From positions 310,001 to 374,000 of the forward strand of contig CAWFNY010000001.1 of assembly GCA_963817435.1 (NCBI GenBank): 64,000 nucleotides of DNA. Direction: 5' to 3'. The notes beneath the pieces were generated by a model that was not told the DNA's origin, searched no databases, and saw nothing but the letters and a program-made list of their open reading frames with translations. This document shows, one piece after another, positions 63,877 through 64,000 of this stretch (the stretch's first letter is position 1; each line of letters starts with the position of its first letter). Origin of the DNA: JADJOM01 sp963817435 (GTDB lineage Bacteria; Gemmatimonadota; Gemmatimonadetes; Gemmatimonadales; GWC2-71-9). Both the position numbers and the translations under genes were made by a program.

Positions 63877-64000
63877 TCAGGCGCCAGGGGAGAGGGGGAG
63901 CAGGTAATGGATGGGGTGGTCGTAGAAGACCGGCTCGAACACCGCGGCGTCCGCATCCGCCATGAAGGACCGGCGCAATTCGTCAGGCATGCGGCGGTCG
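63877..64000 (-). CDS. C-terminal end of an unidentified protein (partial)
   Basis: On the minus strand the last 40 codons read '...RRMPDELRRSFMADADAAV' and continue 'FEPVFYDHPIHYLLPLSPGA' to TGA at 63877. The natural composition and the terminator beside it support a real gene that starts beyond the window. I do not recognise the family. Confidence 0.6.
   Translation of the reverse strand, partial: DRRMPDELRRSFMADADAAVFEPVFYDHPIHYLLPLSPGA

Noticed and set aside
63477..63956. Minus-strand open frame crossing accD's end
   Set aside because: It is antisense to accD, and a better-composed frame (63877-64000) explains the right edge.

Overview
The window is 64 kb of GC-rich, gene-dense bacterial chromosome. 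It has no plasmid, phage or insertion-sequence signature. The gene set suggests Gemmatimonadota or a close relative in the FCB group. The reasons are a GldF/GldG-type fused ABC permease, an rpsO-pnp-M16 peptidase-ald-dut order, several exported proteins with an 'AQ' signal-cleavage end, pilin modules and diderm envelope genes. At least five transcription units carry the motif TTG-N20/21-TAG-n-TTT, which resembles the Bacteroidota -33/-7 promoter more than the E. coli one. The assignment is inference; no 16S rRNA gene is present.

Layout. 1-7.2 kb: an AI-2E-type permease and an outer-membrane-like protein (minus), galactokinase, an exported lectin-fold lipoprotein, tRNA-Leu(UAA) and two small exported proteins. 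7.3-8.7 kb: an unknown helical protein, then an 810-bp non-coding stretch with an array of 15 GGTCGG-type boxes spaced 21-22 bp apart. 8.7-15.3 kb: the most unusual region, a tightly overlapping operon. It holds an IclR regulator, an MttB-family (non-pyrrolysine) methyltransferase, a corrinoid protein, a RACo/RamA-like reductive activator (two frameshifts as sequenced), a MetH-activation-domain-like protein, a homocysteine methyltransferase module and a small unknown protein. Read together, these could move a methyl group from an unidentified, possibly quaternary-amine, donor via cobalamin to homocysteine.

15.3-26.7 kb: a YncE-like beta-propeller, a large exported phospholipase-D-superfamily protein, an NTF2-like lipoprotein, PPK2 polyphosphate kinase, prephenate dehydrogenase, and a minus-strand type IV pilus/secretion set (a PilB ATPase fused to a receiver domain, a CheY protein, and two copies of a 'membrane partner + pilin' pair). 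26.7-34.7 kb: aroA-cmk-rpsA, a third pilin with a membrane protein, and an acyl-CoA carboxylase beta subunit. 34.7-38 kb: biotin carboxylase, a TrmA/RlmD-like RNA methyltransferase with a probable CTG start, and a biotin carrier protein.

38-50.8 kb: a classical housekeeping run, rplM-rpsI-rpsB-tsf-pyrH-frr-uppS-cdsA-dxr-rseP, then a gliding/ABC-type module (ATPase, fused permease-GldG, DUF4340-like). 50.8-64 kb: a soluble Ser/Thr kinase, rpsO-pnp, an M16 peptidase, ald-dut, the rod-shape operon mreBCD-PBP2-rodA, accD and an unidentified partial gene at the right edge. Four single-base frameshifts in three otherwise conserved genes all have the same polarity (one extra base). That makes insertion-type sequencing error a serious alternative to real gene decay.
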